Source: Lachnospiraceae bacterium UBA1267
GTDB lineage: Bacteria > Bacillota > Clostridia > Lachnospirales > Lachnospiraceae
Assembly (NCBI GenBank): GCA_002308115.1
Contig: DBVJ01000120.1
Coordinates: forward strand, 11,653 to 17,223
DNA: 5,571 nucleotides
Direction of reading: 5' to 3'
Shown piece by piece: positions 4,667-5,571 of this stretch. The notes under the pieces are model-generated. The model made no database searches, had not been told where the DNA came from, and worked only from the letters and a program-made list of their open reading frames with translations. Both the position numbers and the translations under genes were made by a program. Position 1 is the first letter of the stretch, and each line of letters opens with the position of its first letter.

Positions 4667-5571
4667 TCGTCTTCCTCCGTCACGACCGAGTAGACCTGAC
4701 GCTTCATGGCCATCTCGTCGGAGGCCAGATATTCGTCGTAGGTCGTCATCTTGTCAATGATCTTGCCGTTGACAAATTCGATGATGCGGTTTGCGGTGGT
4801 CTGGACCAGCTGATGGTCGCGGCAGGCGAACAGTTCGACGCTCGGGAACTTGATCATGCCCTGGTTGAGGGCGGTGATGCTTTCCATGTCGAGGTGGTTC
4901 GTCGGCTCGTCGAAGATCAGCACGTTCGCCCCGGAGATCATCATTTTCGACAGCATGCACCTGACGCGCTCGCCGCCGGACAGGATGTTGACGCGTTTCT
5001 CGCCGTCCTCGCCCGCGAAGAGCATGCGTCCCAGGAAGCCGCGGACATAGGTGATGTCCTTGATCGGCGAATAGCCCTGAAGCCAGTCGTAGATCCGGAT
5101 GTCCGAGCGGAATTCATGGCCGTTGTCCTTCGGGAAATAGGCCTGCGAAGTGGTCACGCCCCATTTGTACGAGCCCTCGTCGGGCTCCAGTTCGCCCATC
5201 AGGATCTGGAACAGTGTGGTCTTGGCGATTTCGTCGCCGCCCACGAAGGCCACCTTGTCGCCCTTTTGAAGCGTGAAGGAAATGTCGTCGATGACCTTGA
5301 CGCCGTTGACGGTCTTACTGAGGTTCGTGACCGAAAGCACGTCGTTTCCGATCTCCCGGTCCGGACGGAAGTCGATGTACGGGTACTTACGGGAGGACGG
5401 ACGGATCTCCTCGAGCTGGATCTTCTCCAGCGCGCGCTTGCGGCTCGTGGCCTGCTTGGATTTCGAGGCGTTCGCGGCAAAGCGGGCGATGAATTCCTTC
5501 AGCTCTTTGATCTGCTCTTCCTTCTTCTGGTTGGCTTCCTTCATCTGACGGATCATGAGCTGGGAAGACTC
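4663..5571 (-). CDS. ABC-F family ATPase, YkpA/YbiT-like (partial, N-terminus outside window)
   Basis: C-terminal 302 residues of a soluble, ribosome-associated ABC-F protein, a class that acts on the ribosome rather than in transport. The frame stays open to the window edge (ESSQL before the first Met), so the first nucleotide-binding domain and about 200-250 residues are missing only because of the window. Visible parts are the charged inter-domain linker helix (about 6-52; KSKQATSRK is typical) and the second ATPase domain, with signature LSGGE (197-201) and Walker B LIFDEPTNHLD (218-228). Two positions are unusual. Walker A reads GGDEIAKT (111-118) instead of a GxxGxGKT-like loop, and the switch region reads ACRDHQ where SHDH is usual, replacing the switch His by Arg. 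It overlaps the TraX-family start and heads the minus-strand gene string seen here. Confidence 0.92.
   Translation of the reverse strand, partial: ESSQLMIRQMKEANQKKEEQIKELKEFIARFAANASKSKQATSRKRALEKIQLEEIRPSSRKYPYIDFRPDREIGNDVLSVTNLSKTVNGVKVIDDISFTLQKGDKVAFVGGDEIAKTTLFQILMGELEPDEGSYKWGVTTSQAYFPKDNGHEFRSDIRIYDWLQGYSPIKDITYVRGFLGRMLFAGEDGEKRVNILSGGERVRCMLSKMMISGANVLIFDEPTNHLDMESITALNQGMIKFPSVELFACRDHQLVQTTANRIIEFVNGKIIDKMTTYDEYLASDEMAMKRQVYSVVTEEDD
4674..4678 (-). promoter_or_regulatory. Ribosome binding site deciding the TTG start of the TraX-family gene
   Basis: GGAGG on the minus strand lies 7 nt before TTG at 4666-4664. That TTG overlaps the TGA stop of the ABC-F gene by two bases. With no ATG in the first helix-coding stretch before Met14, and the family N-terminus beginning just before MMIDH, this site fixes the start and points to translational coupling. 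Confidence 0.75.

Noticed and set aside
3791..4693. A 300-codon plus-strand frame opposite the TraX-family gene
   Set aside because: The translation is a highly charged, low-complexity chain, as expected from reading a membrane-protein gene backwards; the minus-strand frame has family motifs and a clear start.
4663..5556. The ABC-F gene as a naturally truncated half-size protein starting at the Met at 5556
   Set aside because: The frame stays open upstream to the window edge with residues (ESSQL) that continue the linker helix, so the missing half is almost certainly outside the window.

Overview
The window is about 5.6 kb of fairly GC-rich bacterial DNA. It reads as ordinary chromosomal sequence from a low-copy, tightly packed genome. 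Strong GGAGG-type ribosome binding sites, a YkpA/YbiT-like ABC-F linker, an EpsC-type serine acetyltransferase, a chromosomal TraX-family protein and alternative GTG/TTG starts all suggest a Firmicute, probably a GC-rich member of the Clostridia. This placement is by resemblance only. No mobile element, tRNA, rRNA or CRISPR array is visible.

Layout. (1) Bases 1-436, minus strand: the first 145 codons of a MacB/LolD-type ABC transporter ATPase, cut by the window edge just inside its signature motif. (2) Bases 437-593: a divergent intergenic region with a plausible promoter for the ABC gene. On the other strand it holds a hairpin plus T-run and a 16-codon mini-ORF whose stop overlaps the next start. 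(3) Bases 594-2003, plus strand: a hypoxanthine-DNA glycosylase of the uracil-DNA glycosylase superfamily, then serine O-acetyltransferase. The pair is closed by a strong intrinsic terminator at 2171-2195. (4) Bases 2036-5571, minus strand: a compact gene string in the order ABC-F ATPase (C-terminal half) > TraX-family membrane protein > tryptophanyl-tRNA synthetase (trpS) > endonuclease III (nth) > a 39-residue single-pass membrane protein. Junctions are a TTGA stop/start overlap, 31 nt, 3 nt and 38 nt, which suggests one transcript.

How the genes fit together. The minus-strand string mixes translation (ABC-F, TrpRS), base-excision repair (Nth) and two membrane proteins of unknown role. The plus-strand pair couples deaminated-purine repair with the first committed step of cysteine synthesis. 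The two strings converge at 2004-2196. There the terminator of the plus genes overlaps the nth stop codon, and the small membrane-protein gene lies antisense to the 3' untranslated region of the acetyltransferase.

I find no convincing undescribed system. Most worth a second look are the 39-residue membrane protein, the two mini-ORFs built into hairpins directly ahead of downstream starts, and the altered Walker A and switch-histidine positions in the second nucleotide-binding domain of the ABC-F protein.
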